Source: Gammaproteobacteria bacterium
Lineage (GTDB): Bacteria > Pseudomonadota > Gammaproteobacteria > Arenicellales > JAANXG01
Assembly (NCBI GenBank): GCA_024638505.1
Contig: JAHEKE010000002.1
Span: forward strand, 127,103-191,102
Reading direction: 5' to 3'
DNA: 64,000 bases
The first letter of the stretch is position 1. Every line of letters begins with the position of its first letter. The position numbers and the translations under genes were made by a program. Shown here piece after piece: positions 35,782-45,623 of this stretch. The notes under the pieces were generated by a model. That model had not been told where the DNA came from and made no database searches. It saw only the letters and a list, made by a program, of their open reading frames with translations.

Positions 35782-36570
35782 TTAATGAAAAAGATATGCG
35801 CCGTAGCCTACAACTCTATCGCGTGGGCCTGCGGTATCACCGGAGTTACGCACGTCAATTACTTCACATTGCAGCCCGTGTTTAGCGGCGTATAGCAACA
35901 GTCCACAGATAGGTCGTTGGCCACATGCATGTTCGCCCGATAATCCTGTCGGGTCCAGCCGCTCAATCTTCTCGGTCGTATATCGATCTATTTGTTGTGC
36001 GCTGGCGTAGTCGTGGTAATGACTGAGGTCGGAACTGATCACTACCAGGGTCGAGTCATCGCGCCACAGCTTTTCCAGCAGCATTTCTACCTGCTCCGGT
36101 GAGGCACCACCAACCGCAAAAGGCAGCAGAAAAAATTCGTTAAAAACAGCCTGCAGGAATGGGATTTGTACTTCCAGGCTGTGTTCGAGTTCATGCGCAC
36201 GATCGCTATACTCGACGAATTCTAATTCGTCTACCAAGTCTTGGATCGCCGTGTGAGCCAGGGGTACGACCCCGAGGGGCGTGCTGAATGCAGCGGCTGA
36301 GCTGGCGGCAATACCGGCAACATACTCGCGATGGCAGGGCCCCAACAGGACTACTTTTTCAATGTGCCGAATCAACTTTCGTAACGGTGCGTAAGCCGAA
36401 CCTGCAATTGCGCCAGAATACATATAGCCAGCATGGGGTGCGATGACTGCTTTGGGTGTGTGTTTAGCGGGTTTTGCAGTGCGCAAAAATCCTTGCACCT
36501 GATCTTTAAGCTCAATTTCGTCGCTTGGATAGAACATGCCAGCGACGGCTGGATTTCTTACCGATTGCAT
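35782..36570 (-). CDS. amrB: Memo-like protein (AmmeMemoRadiSam system protein B)
   Basis: 262 residues of the Memo family, which has the fold of class III extradiol dioxygenases. Candidate metal-site residues are visible in IAPHAGYMYSG (about 43-53), LLGPCHREYV and SSDLSHYHDY, and the conserved Cys in ACGQRPICG. HSLEVQIPFL is another family block. Human MEMO1 has been described as a metal-binding redox protein; the bacterial role is unknown. First gene of the two-gene minus-strand unit with AMMECR1, with 121 bases to the divergent radical-SAM gene. Confidence 0.93.
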   Translation of the reverse strand: MQSVRNPAVAGMFYPSDEIELKDQVQGFLRTAKPAKHTPKAVIAPHAGYMYSGAIAGSAYAPLRKLIRHIEKVVLLGPCHREYVAGIAASSAAAFSTPLGVVPLAHTAIQDLVDELEFVEYSDRAHELEHSLEVQIPFLQAVFNEFFLLPFAVGGASPEQVEMLLEKLWRDDSTLVVISSDLSHYHDYASAQQIDRYTTEKIERLDPTGLSGEHACGQRPICGLLLYAAKHGLQCEVIDVRNSGDTAGPRDRVVGYGAYLFH

Positions 36571-36681
36571 ATCAACTATCTTTTATCATCTTAGAATATT
36601 TGACAATCAAAAACCCGAGTTAGATCAACTTTTCTATCTTTAACAGACCAGTGCTTGAAACTTCGGGCCGAAGACTGCATA

Positions 36682-36691
36682 TATAATAAAA
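36682..36691 (+). promoter_or_regulatory. TATAAT-like element directly before the radical-SAM start
   Basis: TATAAT at 36682-36687 is only four bases from the ATG at 36692. If it is a -10 element, the message would be leaderless; no Shine-Dalgarno sequence is present before this ATG. A TTGAAA at 36655-36660 lies 21 bases upstream, which is too far for an ordinary -35. The assignment is weak; the AT-rich tract may simply help translation initiation. Confidence 0.3.
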
Positions 36692-37789
36692 ATGAATATA
36701 TCAGCAGATAATCATCCGACGCGTTACTGGCACAAGTTGGATGATGAGCGCATACAGTGTGACCTGTGCCCTAGGTTTTGCCGATTAAGGGAAGGTCAAC
36801 GCGGGCTGTGTTTCGTTCGCAAACGGCAGAATGATCAGATCGTTCTGACCACTTACGGCAGGTCGAGCGGCTTTTGCGTCGACCCAATTGAAAAAAAACC
36901 GCTCAATCATTTTTTACCGGGAACCCCTGTTCTGTCCTTTGGCACGGCGGGCTGCAATCTGGCCTGCAAATTCTGCCAGAATTGGGATATCAGCAAATCA
37001 AGAGAGATGGACACGCTGGCGGACAGCGCTTCTCCCGAACGTATAGCGCAAGCGGCGCGGGAAATGAGCTGTCAAAGCGTCGCTTTTACCTACAATGATC
37101 CGGTTATTTTTCACGAGTATGCCATTGATATTGCGCAGGCGTGCCGGGAGGCAGGCGTAAAGTCAGTGGCGGTTACGGCTGGCTACGTCTGTGCTGAGCC
37201 GAGAATGGAATTTTTTAAACACATGAACGCAGCCAATGTGGACCTGAAGGCGTTTACTGAAAAGTTCTATAAAAAGATTTGTGGCGGGGAACTGGCACCA
37301 GTGCTGGATACCCTGCAGTACCTGAAACATGAAACCAACGTCTGGTTCGAACTCACTACGCTGTTGATTCCAGACGAAAATGACTCGCCGCAGGAGCTGG
37401 CAGAGATGACCAGTTGGGTGGTGGAAAATCTGGGCCCTGACGTGCCCATGCATTTCTCTGCTTTTCATCCCGATTGGAAGATGCGGAACAAAGGCAGTAC
37501 GCCCCCCGCTACTCTGAGCACGGCCCGCCGCATCGCTATGGAAAACGGGGTGCGCTATGCGTATACCGGTAACGTGCATGATGAGGGGGGCGGGAGCACA
37601 TACTGTTACAGTTGTAACGCAAAAATCATAGGTCGTGACTGGTATCAGTTGACGCACTGGGATGTGGACGCAGCGGGACGCTGTGGACAGTGCGGCGCGC
37701 CTTGCTCCGGCGTGTTTGAGGGCGCCCCCGGGAGCTGGGGACAGAGAAGGCAGCCCGTTCGTTTATCCGGAAGCGCAGCACTGAACTAA
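36692..37789 (+). CDS. amrS: AmmeMemoRadiSam system radical-SAM protein
   Basis: 365 residues related to pyruvate formate-lyase activating enzymes. The N-terminus has CDLCPRFCRLREGQRGLC, a Cys-rich lead-in typical of this subgroup. The radical-SAM motif CNLACKFCQNW starts at about residue 88 and would bind the 4Fe-4S cluster with SAM. AFTYNDPVIFHEYA and VDLKAFTEKFYKKI are typical PflA-like blocks. The C-terminus carries a zinc-ribbon-like YCYSCNAKIIG and CGQCGAPCSG. It is divergent from Memo-AMMECR1. No glycyl-radical enzyme is near, so the target is not PFL; a decayed fragment of a homologue lies at 28.3 kb. Confidence 0.93.
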   Translation: MNISADNHPTRYWHKLDDERIQCDLCPRFCRLREGQRGLCFVRKRQNDQIVLTTYGRSSGFCVDPIEKKPLNHFLPGTPVLSFGTAGCNLACKFCQNWDISKSREMDTLADSASPERIAQAAREMSCQSVAFTYNDPVIFHEYAIDIAQACREAGVKSVAVTAGYVCAEPRMEFFKHMNAANVDLKAFTEKFYKKICGGELAPVLDTLQYLKHETNVWFELTTLLIPDENDSPQELAEMTSWVVENLGPDVPMHFSAFHPDWKMRNKGSTPPATLSTARRIAMENGVRYAYTGNVHDEGGGSTYCYSCNAKIIGRDWYQLTHWDVDAAGRCGQCGAPCSGVFEGAPGSWGQRRQPVRLSGSAALN

Positions 37790-37897
37790 GTTAATCCGCG
37801 GCAGTGGGCAGTGGACTGACTGATCGCGGCAAGGCAGCCGTTTCGCTCGAAGTTGTTCCGGTCAGTCGGCCCGTGCTGGGGCGGACCTTCAAACCGA

Positions 37898-38710
37898 TTA
37901 AAGCGCCCGGCGAATAAACGGCAGTTTCAACATCCCCACTAGGTCGACGCACAGGCCTTGGTCGCGGATATCTTTCAAGCCGATCTGCATACCGGTATGA
38001 CCTGATTCCGGCTGGTCACAATAGGTTTTAAACAACCGGTCCCACCACGGCAGGTTAAATCCATAGTTGCTGTCCGTTTCCCGGCGAATTACGGAGTGAT
38101 GCACGCGGTGCATATCAGGGGTTACCACAAATAGCCGCAGGATCCGGTCCAAGGCTGCGGGCAGGCGCACATTACTGTGGTTAAACATCGAAGTCGCATT
38201 CAGCAATACTTCGAACACAACTACAGCCAGCGCCGGCGCGCCGAGCGCAATGATCGCGATAAACTTGATCAGCATCGATACGATAATCTCAACCGGATGA
38301 AAACGACCACCCGTGGTGACGTCGAAGTCGAGGTCGACGTGATGCACCCGATGCAGTTTCCACAGTACAGGCAATTTGTGCATGAGAACGTGCTGCGCGT
38401 AGATTATCAAATCGAGCGCGATCACCGCTGCGATCACGCTTACCCAGTACGGGATTGGCAGGACATTGAACAATCCCCATTGCCGGTCTTCAGCAATCAG
38501 CGCGATGCCCAGGGCTGCAGTCGGAAACAGCAGGCGGATAATGATCGTGTTGAGCACGACAATGCCTAGATTGTTGAGCCAGCGCTTAGCTTTTGACACA
38601 AGGAGCTGGCGCCTGGGCCAGATCAATTCCAGGCTGGCCATGATGATGAGCACGGATAGAAAAGCGCCGACGCGTATGAATGCCTCGTTTTGGATGATAT
38701 ATGCCGCCAT
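37898..38710 (-). CDS. Sterol desaturase/fatty acid hydroxylase family protein
   Basis: Integral-membrane diiron enzyme of 270 residues with about four membrane segments. The histidine boxes are HVLMHKLPVLW (HxxxH), LHRVHHVD (HxxHH), MFNHSN and MHRVHHS. The family hydroxylates or desaturates sterols, carotenoids, fatty acids or related lipids; this member's substrate cannot be told. Single gene, convergent with the radical-SAM gene, and transcribed away from the P-type ATPase in a separate unit. Confidence 0.85.
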   Translation of the reverse strand: MAAYIIQNEAFIRVGAFLSVLIIMASLELIWPRRQLLVSKAKRWLNNLGIVVLNTIIIRLLFPTAALGIALIAEDRQWGLFNVLPIPYWVSVIAAVIALDLIIYAQHVLMHKLPVLWKLHRVHHVDLDFDVTTGGRFHPVEIIVSMLIKFIAIIALGAPALAVVVFEVLLNATSMFNHSNVRLPAALDRILRLFVVTPDMHRVHHSVIRRETDSNYGFNLPWWDRLFKTYCDQPESGHTGMQIGLKDIRDQGLCVDLVGMLKLPFIRRAL

Positions 38711-38797
38711 AAGTCTGTCAGTGCCCTGGATCAGCCTTTTTCTTACTGCCGCCGGGTAAATGCCCGGTTCGTGATCTGATTAGACAGTTGCACCTAC

Positions 38798-41224
38798 TTA
38801 AAGTTGTACACCGCGCAGGCGAAGCGCGTTGCCGATCACCGAAACGGAACTGAGGCTCATTGCCGCCGCTGCTAACATGGGAGACAGCAGCATGCCGAAG
38901 AATGGATAAAGGACGCCCGCCGCAACGGGTACGCCGATCGAGTTGTAGACAAACGCAAAAAAGAGGTTCTGCCTGATGTTTTTCATTGTTGCACGACTCA
39001 ATCGAATGCCGCGCACGATTCCACCCAGGTCGCCCTTGATGAGAGTAAGGTCAGCACTTTGCATGGCGATGTCGGTACCTGTGCCCATGGCGATACCTAC
39101 ATCAGCCTGCGCCAGCGCAGGGGCGTCGTTAATGCCATCGCCGGCCATGGCTACGACATTGCCTGCTGCCTGCAGCGATTTGATGTACTTTGTTTTATCT
39201 CCGGGCAGAACTTCGGCCTGAATTTGGTCAATACCCAGCTTGGCGGCAACCGTTTCGGCTGTCCTGCGGTTATCTCCAGTTAGCATGACTACGCGCAGAC
39301 CCTCAGCGTGTAAATCATTGATTGCTTGCGGCGTTGCATCTTTTACGGGATCGGCTACTCCAAGTAAAGCCGTGATCACACCATCTACTGCTAAAAACAT
39401 AGCGGTTTGGCCTGCTGCTCTTAGTTCATCAGCACGCTCATCCCAGTCTGCCATATTTATCTGCAGCTGCTGCATCATTGCAGGGTTACCAATGGCCACG
39501 CTTTGTTTCTGAATACTGCCGCGGACGCCTTTTCCGGTTGTCGATTCGAACTGTTCAACCGGCAGTAAAGAGACCGCTTTCTCCCGTGCTTCCTCTACGA
39601 TAGCGGCCCCAAGCGGATGCTCGCTGGCCTGCTCCAGGCTCGCGGCGAGGCGCAGGACATCATTTTCATCGGCGTCATCAGCAACGAGTATGCGTATCAG
39701 TTTCGGTTTGCCCCGGGTCAGCGTGCCCGTTTTATCCACAACCAGCGTGTTTACTTTCTCCAGAGTTTCCAAAGCGGTAGCGTCTTTGATCAGTACACCC
39801 AGCAGGGCTCCGCGTCCCGTAGCCACCATTATCGACATGGGAGTTGCCAGCCCCAGAGCACATGGACAGGCAATGATGAGAACAGCCACCGCGTTGATTA
39901 CGGCATAAGCGAGCCGGGGCTCTGGGCCCCACAGGCCCCATGCGACAAGCGTAACGATCGCCACCAACACAACCGCGGGTACGAAGTACCCGGCCACGCT
40001 GTCAGCCAGCCGCTGAATGGGCGCTCGACTGCGCTGTGCTTCGCTCACCATGCGTACAATCTGGGCGAGAAGGGTATCTTCACCAACGCGTTCGGCACGC
40101 ATCAGAATGCTGCCGGTACCGTTTACCGTTCCTCCGATTAATCTGTCTCCGGATTGTTTGCCAACGGGCATGGCTTCACCGGTCACCATGGACTCATCGA
40201 TGTTGGTGGTCCCGGCCGTGACCACACCATCAGTGGGCACTTTGTCTCCCGGTCGAATGCGCAGCGTATCTCCTACTTGCACCTGCTCGAGCGGAATGTC
40301 CATTTCGCCTTCGCTGCGAACAACGCGTGCGGTATTGGGCGCCAGTTCAAGGAGCAATTTAATAGCGGCACCGGTTTTGTGACGAGCCTTGAGTTCCAAA
40401 ACCTGGCCAAGCAATACCAGGCTGATAATGACCGCTGCTGCTTCAAAATAAACCGCAACCGATCCATTGGGCATACGCACCGAGGCGGGAAAGATCTCAG
40501 GCAAAAACGTTGCGACCGTACTGTAAGACCAGGCCACGCCAACACCGATTGCAATAAGCGTGAACATATTTAAATGACGATTGATAATTGATGCCCAGCC
40601 TCGTTGAAAGAACGGCCAGCCTGCCCACAACACCACCGGGGTTGCCAGCGCGAACTCTATTTTCTGCAGCATTGGCGTGCTAATCAGCCCTTCGGTAAAA
40701 CCGGTAAACAGGTCGTGCGCCATGGCCAGAATAAACAGCGGGAGAGACAGGAGCAGGCTTAGAATAAAGCGACGCGACATGTTTCTAAGCTCCGGATCGT
40801 CTTCTTCCAGCGTTACCGCCATCGGTTCCAGCGCCATTCCGCATTTGGGGCAGGTGCCCGGCTTTTCCTGTTCAATCTCCGGATGCATCGGGCAGGTGTA
40901 TATCGTGCGCCGAGTGCTGGTGGGTGTTTCGGGTTCCAGCGCCATGCCACAGCTGGGACAGGCGCTGGGGCGGTCACTGCTTACACCGGGGCACATCGGA
41001 CAGATGAAGTGCCGGCCATCCGGTTCCTTGCTGGGGGGGGCCTTGTTCAGGTAAGCCTCGGGATCCGCCTTGAACTTGTCGCGACAGGCGGGGCGGCAAA
41101 AGAAGTAAGTATGGTCCTGATGAACCAGTGAAATTGACCGTTGCGGGTTAACGGTCATACCGCAAACCGGGTCCTTGGCGGAGGTCGCGTCGTGGTTCAT
41201 TTCGTGCCGCGCGCAGCTGCTCAT
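38798..41224 (-). CDS. copA: Cu(I)-type heavy-metal P-type ATPase with YHS and two metal-binding domains
   Basis: 808-residue efflux ATPase. The N-terminus lacks the usual HMA domain. It has a YHS domain ([13 protein letters not shown], about residues 17-60) and two short heavy-metal-binding modules ([20 protein letters not shown] and [20 protein letters not shown]). CPC is at about 450 in [22 protein letters not shown] at about 495 and [10 protein letters not shown] near 720. YN in FAFVYNSIG and MSLSS in the last helix are the Cu(I)/Ag(I) selectivity signature (P1B-1). It overlaps the MerR-family regulator by four bases (ATGA). Confidence 0.92.
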   Translation of the reverse strand: MSSCARHEMNHDATSAKDPVCGMTVNPQRSISLVHQDHTYFFCRPACRDKFKADPEAYLNKAPPSKEPDGRHFICPMCPGVSSDRPSACPSCGMALEPETPTSTRRTIYTCPMHPEIEQEKPGTCPKCGMALEPMAVTLEEDDPELRNMSRRFILSLLLSLPLFILAMAHDLFTGFTEGLISTPMLQKIEFALATPVVLWAGWPFFQRGWASIINRHLNMFTLIAIGVGVAWSYSTVATFLPEIFPASVRMPNGSVAVYFEAAAVIISLVLLGQVLELKARHKTGAAIKLLLELAPNTARVVRSEGEMDIPLEQVQVGDTLRIRPGDKVPTDGVVTAGTTNIDESMVTGEAMPVGKQSGDRLIGGTVNGTGSILMRAERVGEDTLLAQIVRMVSEAQRSRAPIQRLADSVAGYFVPAVVLVAIVTLVAWGLWGPEPRLAYAVINAVAVLIIACPCALGLATPMSIMVATGRGALLGVLIKDATALETLEKVNTLVVDKTGTLTRGKPKLIRILVADDADENDVLRLAASLEQASEHPLGAAIVEEAREKAVSLLPVEQFESTTGKGVRGSIQKQSVAIGNPAMMQQLQINMADWDERADELRAAGQTAMFLAVDGVITALLGVADPVKDATPQAINDLHAEGLRVVMLTGDNRRTAETVAAKLGIDQIQAEVLPGDKTKYIKSLQAAGNVVAMAGDGINDAPALAQADVGIAMGTGTDIAMQSADLTLIKGDLGGIVRGIRLSRATMKNIRQNLFFAFVYNSIGVPVAAGVLYPFFGMLLSPMLAAAAMSLSSVSVIGNALRLRGVQL

Positions 41225-41658
41225 GCCAGACCTGATTTATCCGTAGTAACGGCCTTACCCTTGTCGTCGAGAGCTTGAATGATCGGACAATCCTTGATGG
41301 GGCCACGGCCAGAGCACTGTGCGGCCAGGTGTGATAGGACGTCTCGCATGCGCTGCAGGTCTTCTAGCCTGAGTTCGATTTCAGTCAGTTTACTCTCGGT
41401 CAACGCTTTAACATCGGCGCGGCTGGCCTGGGGATTATCGTGCAGGGATAAAAGCTCTTTCGTCTCTTTTAAGTTGAACCCAAGTCTTTTAGCGCGCTGT
41501 ATAAAATTGAGCCGCTGAATCGTATCTTCCGGATAGCGCCTGTAACCGTTGTTAGATCTGACAACGGCAGGCAGCAGGCCCTCCCGCTCATAGAAACGAA
41601 TGGCTTCCGTTCCTATCTGAGCTAATCGGGCGAGCTGGCCGCGGGTAAAAGTTTTCAT
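41221..41658 (-). CDS. MerR-family metal-responsive regulator (CueR-like)
   Basis: 145-residue activator of the downstream ATPase. The N-terminal winged helix [20 protein letters not shown] with [10 protein letters not shown] and the coiled-coil region ([18 protein letters not shown]) are typical. The metal loop [16 protein letters not shown] has eight residues between the Cys, as in Zn/Hg sensors, rather than seven as in E. coli CueR. The position of the divalent-sensor Cys before ADVK is not Cys, as in Cu(I) sensors. The ATG at 41658 is chosen over 41835, because the extra N-terminal stretch is not MerR-like. The stop overlaps copA. Confidence 0.88.
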   Translation of the reverse strand: MKTFTRGQLARLAQIGTEAIRFYEREGLLPAVVRSNNGYRRYPEDTIQRLNFIQRAKRLGFNLKETKELLSLHDNPQASRADVKALTESKLTEIELRLEDLQRMRDVLSHLAAQCSGRGPIKDCPIIQALDDKGKAVTTDKSGLA

Positions 41659-41664
41659 GGTGCA

Positions 41665-41696
41665 ACAGTAAACTCTGTACTTAAGTACAAGGTCAA
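41665..41696 (-). promoter_or_regulatory. MerR-type promoter with operator palindrome for the regulator-copA operon
   Basis: On the minus strand TTGACC (41696-41691) is followed by a 14-base perfect palindrome TGTACTTAAGTACA (41689-41676). A -10-like TACTGT or TTACTG comes next (about 41671-41665), giving a 19-20-base spacer. The over-long spacer centred on a dyad is the hallmark of MerR-activated promoters. The ATG of the regulator begins seven bases further on, so the operon is autoregulated. Confidence 0.8.
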
Positions 41697-41942
41697 GCGA
41701 GAACGGGTCGAGTGCATAAAGCCCCGGCCAGAGCCCTGATCTCGGCTGAATCGGGTCGTGCACGTCTGCGCCGATCGATTTTGACCACATAACCCGCCCT
41801 ATCAATCGTGCAGCATGCCCGCCACGCGGCGGCAAACGGGGTGAGCTGGCGCGCTGCCAATTAAAACATATCCACGGTTGATCTTAGCCATCGGGGCGTG
41901 TCAACCTAGACACACCGCGAACTGTAAAAAACCAGGATCCGA

Positions 41943-42719
41943 ATGACCGCCGCAAACGACGAAGCAAAATCCACTGTTGCTCTGTTGGTAACGTGTCTGG
42001 TTGATTTATTCCGGCCCAATATCGGCTTTGCAACCGTCAAGCTTATGCAGCAGGCCGGATTCACGGTTGATGTGCCCACGGCGCAAACCTGCTGCGGTCA
42101 GCCGGCTTACAACAGCGGCGATCAGGCGAGCGCGCAAGCGGTCGCCAAGCAGGTCATCGAGACTTTCGCGCACTACGACTATGTCGTGGCACCGTCTGGA
42201 TCGTGTATCGGCATGGTCAAGGTGCACTATCCAGAACTGTTCGCTGGTGATGCCGAATGGCGGGGCAAAGCTGATGATCTGGCAGGAAAGTGCTATGAGC
42301 TGACAACTTTTCTGAGCTCGGTCTGTAAACTTGAGGTAACAGCCAGCTTTAGCCGGTCGGTCACCTATCATGATTCCTGCTCGGGGCTGCGTGAACTCGG
42401 AATCAAGTCGCAGCCGCGGGCGTTACTCGAACAGGTAAAGGGACTGACTCTGAAGGAAATGGAGGACAGTGAGGTTTGCTGCGGATTCGGCGGTACTTTC
42501 TGCGTCAAGTACCCCGGCATCTCGGAGCGCATGGTGAGTGACAAGGTGGGTAACGTAAAAAAAACCCATGCAGAGGTTATCCTGGGTGGAGATCTGGGGT
42601 GCCTGCTGAACATTGCCGGCCGCAACAAGCGTGAGGGAGCGTCGGCAGAGGTGTTTCACGTGGCCGAGGTGCTGGCCGGCATGGCCGACATTCCGGGCAT
42701 TGGTGAGAAAAGCACATGA
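41943..42719 (+). CDS. lutA: L-lactate utilisation protein LutA/LldE
   Basis: Component of the LutABC L-lactate dehydrogenase complex. The 258 residues carry two Cys-rich CCG blocks: TCCGQPAYNSG near residue 58 and VCCGFGGTFCVKYPGISERM near 180. SYHDSCSGLRELGI-like (TYHDSCSGLRELGI) sits between them. These CCG domains bind iron-sulfur clusters and cofactor-like groups in LutA, GlpC and heterodisulfide reductase. The stop overlaps the lutB start by four bases (ATGA). Confidence 0.92.
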   Translation: MTAANDEAKSTVALLVTCLVDLFRPNIGFATVKLMQQAGFTVDVPTAQTCCGQPAYNSGDQASAQAVAKQVIETFAHYDYVVAPSGSCIGMVKVHYPELFAGDAEWRGKADDLAGKCYELTTFLSSVCKLEVTASFSRSVTYHDSCSGLRELGIKSQPRALLEQVKGLTLKEMEDSEVCCGFGGTFCVKYPGISERMVSDKVGNVKKTHAEVILGGDLGCLLNIAGRNKREGASAEVFHVAEVLAGMADIPGIGEKST

Positions 42720-44134
42720 ACCTGGAGCATAGATCCGCCGCTCGATTTAAACCACAGGCCGCCGAGGCGCTCCAAGACGATAACCTGAAACGGGCGCTGG
42801 CTAAGGCGAAAGACGGCTTTGTTCTGAAGCGGCTGCAGGCGGTGTCAAACCTGAACGAGTTTGAAAGCATCAGGACGGAGGCGCGCCGGATCAAAGATCA
42901 CGTCTTAAAGCACCTTGACTACTATCTGGAGGAATTTGAACGAAAAGTTATTGCTACCGGAGGACACGTGCACTGGGCTGAAACCGCCGAACAGGCATGC
43001 AATGTGGTGCAGGACATTATCGGGGGCGAGGGCAAGCAGGTATTGAAAGGGAAGTCCATGGTGTCGGAAGAGATGGGGCTGAATGCCGCGTTGGAACAGC
43101 GTGGACATACGGTGGTTGAAACAGACCTGGGTGAATACATCATTCAGTTGGCGCATGAACCGCCGAGTCACATTATCGCACCGGCGGTGCATAAAACCCG
43201 GGACCAGATCTCAGATCTTTTCCACCAAGAACATCCGAAGTACGGCCTGCATAAACGCCTGACCGAAGTGCCGGATCTGGTCAGCGAAGCCAGACAGGTA
43301 TTGCGGGATAAGTTCATAAACTCCGACGTCGGCATTACCGGCGCAAATTTCCTTATCGCGGAAACTGGGTCGACCGTCATCGTGACCAACGAGGGCAACG
43401 GCGATCTCAGCCAGATTTTACCCAACGTCCACATCGTCACCGCCAGCATCGAAAAAGTGGTGCCCACGCTGAACGACGCCAGCACGCTACTGCGCCTGCT
43501 GGCGCGCAGCGCGACCGGGCAGGAGATGTCCAGCTATACGACTTTTTCAACCGGAGCAAAAAGAACAGACGATCAGGATGGGCCGGAAGAATTTCACGTT
43601 ATTTTGCTCGACAACGGACGCAGCAAGGTTCTGGGCAGCGATTTTCAAGATATTCTGCGCTGCATTAAATGTGGCGCCTGCCTCAACCACTGCCCGGTTT
43701 ACGGCGCCATCGGTGGGCATGCCTACGGTTGGGTCTATCCCGGACCGATGGGTTCGGTGTTAACGCCCCTGATCATTGGCTTGGAGAACGCGCTTGATTT
43801 ACCCCAGGCCTGCTCCCTCAACGGACGCTGCGGACAGGTATGCCCGATGAGCATTCCCCTGCCGGATCTGCTGCGCAGGCACCGGTTTAAAGCATTTCAA
43901 CAAGGATTAATCGATTCCCGCACGAAATACGGGCTCACCGCCTGGGCATTGATGGTCAAGCGGCCCAGGCTGTATCACGCATTGACCTCAGTGCTGACGC
44001 GCGTGCTTGCATTGATGGGTAAATCAAAAGGCTCATTGCGCGCAGTGCCCTTTGCCTCCGGCTGGACGTCGGCGCGCGATCTGCCGGTGCCCCAGGGGCA
44101 GACCTTTCAGCAGCTGTGGGCAAAGCGTAAATGA
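42716..44134 (+). CDS. lutB: L-lactate utilisation iron-sulfur protein LutB/LldF
   Basis: 472-residue subunit of the lactate-oxidising complex. The N-terminal LutB domain shows GKSMVSEEMGLNAALEQRGH and VGITGANFLIAETGSTVIVT. Ferredoxin-type motifs CIKCGACLNHCPVYGAIGGH at about residue 315 and CSLNGRCGQVCPM at about 365 would bind two 4Fe-4S clusters. It overlaps lutA and lutC by four bases each, so the three genes are translationally coupled. Confidence 0.95.
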   Translation: MNLEHRSAARFKPQAAEALQDDNLKRALAKAKDGFVLKRLQAVSNLNEFESIRTEARRIKDHVLKHLDYYLEEFERKVIATGGHVHWAETAEQACNVVQDIIGGEGKQVLKGKSMVSEEMGLNAALEQRGHTVVETDLGEYIIQLAHEPPSHIIAPAVHKTRDQISDLFHQEHPKYGLHKRLTEVPDLVSEARQVLRDKFINSDVGITGANFLIAETGSTVIVTNEGNGDLSQILPNVHIVTASIEKVVPTLNDASTLLRLLARSATGQEMSSYTTFSTGAKRTDDQDGPEEFHVILLDNGRSKVLGSDFQDILRCIKCGACLNHCPVYGAIGGHAYGWVYPGPMGSVLTPLIIGLENALDLPQACSLNGRCGQVCPMSIPLPDLLRRHRFKAFQQGLIDSRTKYGLTAWALMVKRPRLYHALTSVLTRVLALMGKSKGSLRAVPFASGWTSARDLPVPQGQTFQQLWAKRK

Positions 44135-44787
44135 GCGACGCGCGCAGGCAGATCATGGCGAATATAAGACGCTCCCTCGGCCGGGACGAGCTGCCTGAAA
44201 GTGCACAACTTGAGCTGCGTAGCCGTATCAGTGAACCCGAACAGGGTATACGCCCCCACTTTGATCAGGATCTGGCTGAACGTTTTGTTGAAAAACTGGA
44301 GGCGGTGGCGGGTACGGTGACCCGGGTACCCAGTTTGAAGCAGGTGCCGGCGGCGGTGCAAAACTATCTTGACCAATACCAGATCAAGGCGAAGCTGGTC
44401 ATGTCCGCGGATTCGACGCTGGCTCAGATCGACTGGCCTCAAGATTGGCAGATCGAACACCGACCGGCAAGCGGTGGGGACCACGTCAGCGTCACTGGCG
44501 TGTTCGCCGGCATCGCTGAAACGGGAACCCTGGCGCTCCTTTCAGGCCCCGTTCACCCGACGACGCTCAATTTTCTGCCGGATGATCATATAGCGCTGAT
44601 CCGGGCGGACCAGATCGTGTCACATCTGGAGGACCTGTGGGGGTTGATGCGAAAGCATGCCCACATGCCGCGGACAGTAAACCTCATCACTGGTCCGTCG
44701 CGCACGGCCGATGTGGAACAAACCATTCAACTGGGGGCCCACGGCCCCCGTCGTTTGCACGTCGTACTGGTAGAGAGCAGCGCCTGA
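44131..44787 (+). CDS. lutC: Lactate utilisation protein LutC/YkgG
   Basis: 218-residue third subunit of the LutABC complex. The family blocks VSVTGVFAGIAETGTLALLS and VNLITGPSRTADVEQTIQLG with GPRRLHVVLVE at the end are clear. The N-terminal 100 residues are less conserved, as usual. The start overlaps lutB by four bases. No lactate permease is seen in the window. Confidence 0.95.
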   Translation: MSDARRQIMANIRRSLGRDELPESAQLELRSRISEPEQGIRPHFDQDLAERFVEKLEAVAGTVTRVPSLKQVPAAVQNYLDQYQIKAKLVMSADSTLAQIDWPQDWQIEHRPASGGDHVSVTGVFAGIAETGTLALLSGPVHPTTLNFLPDDHIALIRADQIVSHLEDLWGLMRKHAHMPRTVNLITGPSRTADVEQTIQLGAHGPRRLHVVLVESSA

Positions 44788-44918
44788 CCTCTGATCGCCC
44801 CCTGTTTTACCCATCAATCAAGGTTTACGAGAGACCATACAAGTGCAGTGAGGCGCCTTGCGTCGGTAAGTGCAAATGGAATAAAAACTGATGTGCGCCG
44901 TTCTATATTAATAACCCA

Positions 44919-45503
44919 ATGAGCATGGCCTCTGAGAAGCGTATGTCGAGATTAAACCTACCCTACCTGATATTGCCTGCTGTTTTTACAGCGCTTTTGC
45001 TTTTCGGCCTTTCGGTTGCCGCCCAGACCGAGGACTTGCCGAAGATCAAGGCACCTGATTTTGAGGTCAGGCACGTAGACAGTGACCAAAAGCTGAGGTT
45101 ATCTGACTACGCGGGGCAAGTCGTTCTGCTCAACTTTTGGGCCAGCTGGTGCTACCCCTGTCTGGTCGAGATGCCGGAATTTCAGAAGATTTATGACAAA
45201 TTCAAGGACAAGGGCTTTAGCGTTCTGGCGGTCGCGGTATTCGATCAACTGACTGACGCCAGAGCGTTTCAGGACAAGCAGCAGTTTACCTACCCGGTGC
45301 TGTTCGACCATGAGGAGCAGGCGAAAAACGCGTTCCAGGTAGAAGTCGTGCCGCAGACGTTCCTGGTCGGGCGAGATGGAATACTGGTGCCCATTCCCGA
45401 CTCGAAAACCGGGGAGTCGAAGCTATGGATCAATGACGTGACGGTGTGGTCCCAGCCCGAGACCTATGATTTTCTGACCCGCCTGATCGAGGGTAGCCCT
45501 TAG
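44919..45503 (+). CDS. TlpA/ResA-like periplasmic thioredoxin
   Basis: 194-residue membrane-anchored or exported thioredoxin. A hydrophobic segment at about 20-35 (ILPAVFTALLLFGLSVAA) is followed by APDFEVRHVDSDQKLRLSDY and the active site NFWASWCYPCLVEMP, with CYPC as the redox pair. VVPQTFLVGRDG contains the cis-Pro. Such proteins reduce disulfides in apocytochrome c or copper proteins. It leads a run of small periplasmic proteins that includes a haem protein, which fits cytochrome maturation. Start uncertain between 44919 and 44943. Confidence 0.85.
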   Translation: MSMASEKRMSRLNLPYLILPAVFTALLLFGLSVAAQTEDLPKIKAPDFEVRHVDSDQKLRLSDYAGQVVLLNFWASWCYPCLVEMPEFQKIYDKFKDKGFSVLAVAVFDQLTDARAFQDKQQFTYPVLFDHEEQAKNAFQVEVVPQTFLVGRDGILVPIPDSKTGESKLWINDVTVWSQPETYDFLTRLIEGSP

Positions 45504-45623
45504 TTGGAGGCTAGTGTCGTGCTGCCGCTGCTGGAAAAACCAGATCCCTAAGTTTCTTCTGATCCAGAACTTCACTGAAAACAACTACCACCGATCGGCT
45601 GAATCTAATTTTATTGCGTTTTA

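Noticed and set aside
39617..40141. 174-codon plus-strand frame opposite copA
   Set aside because: Covers the antisense of CPC and DKTG regions; no recognisable content.
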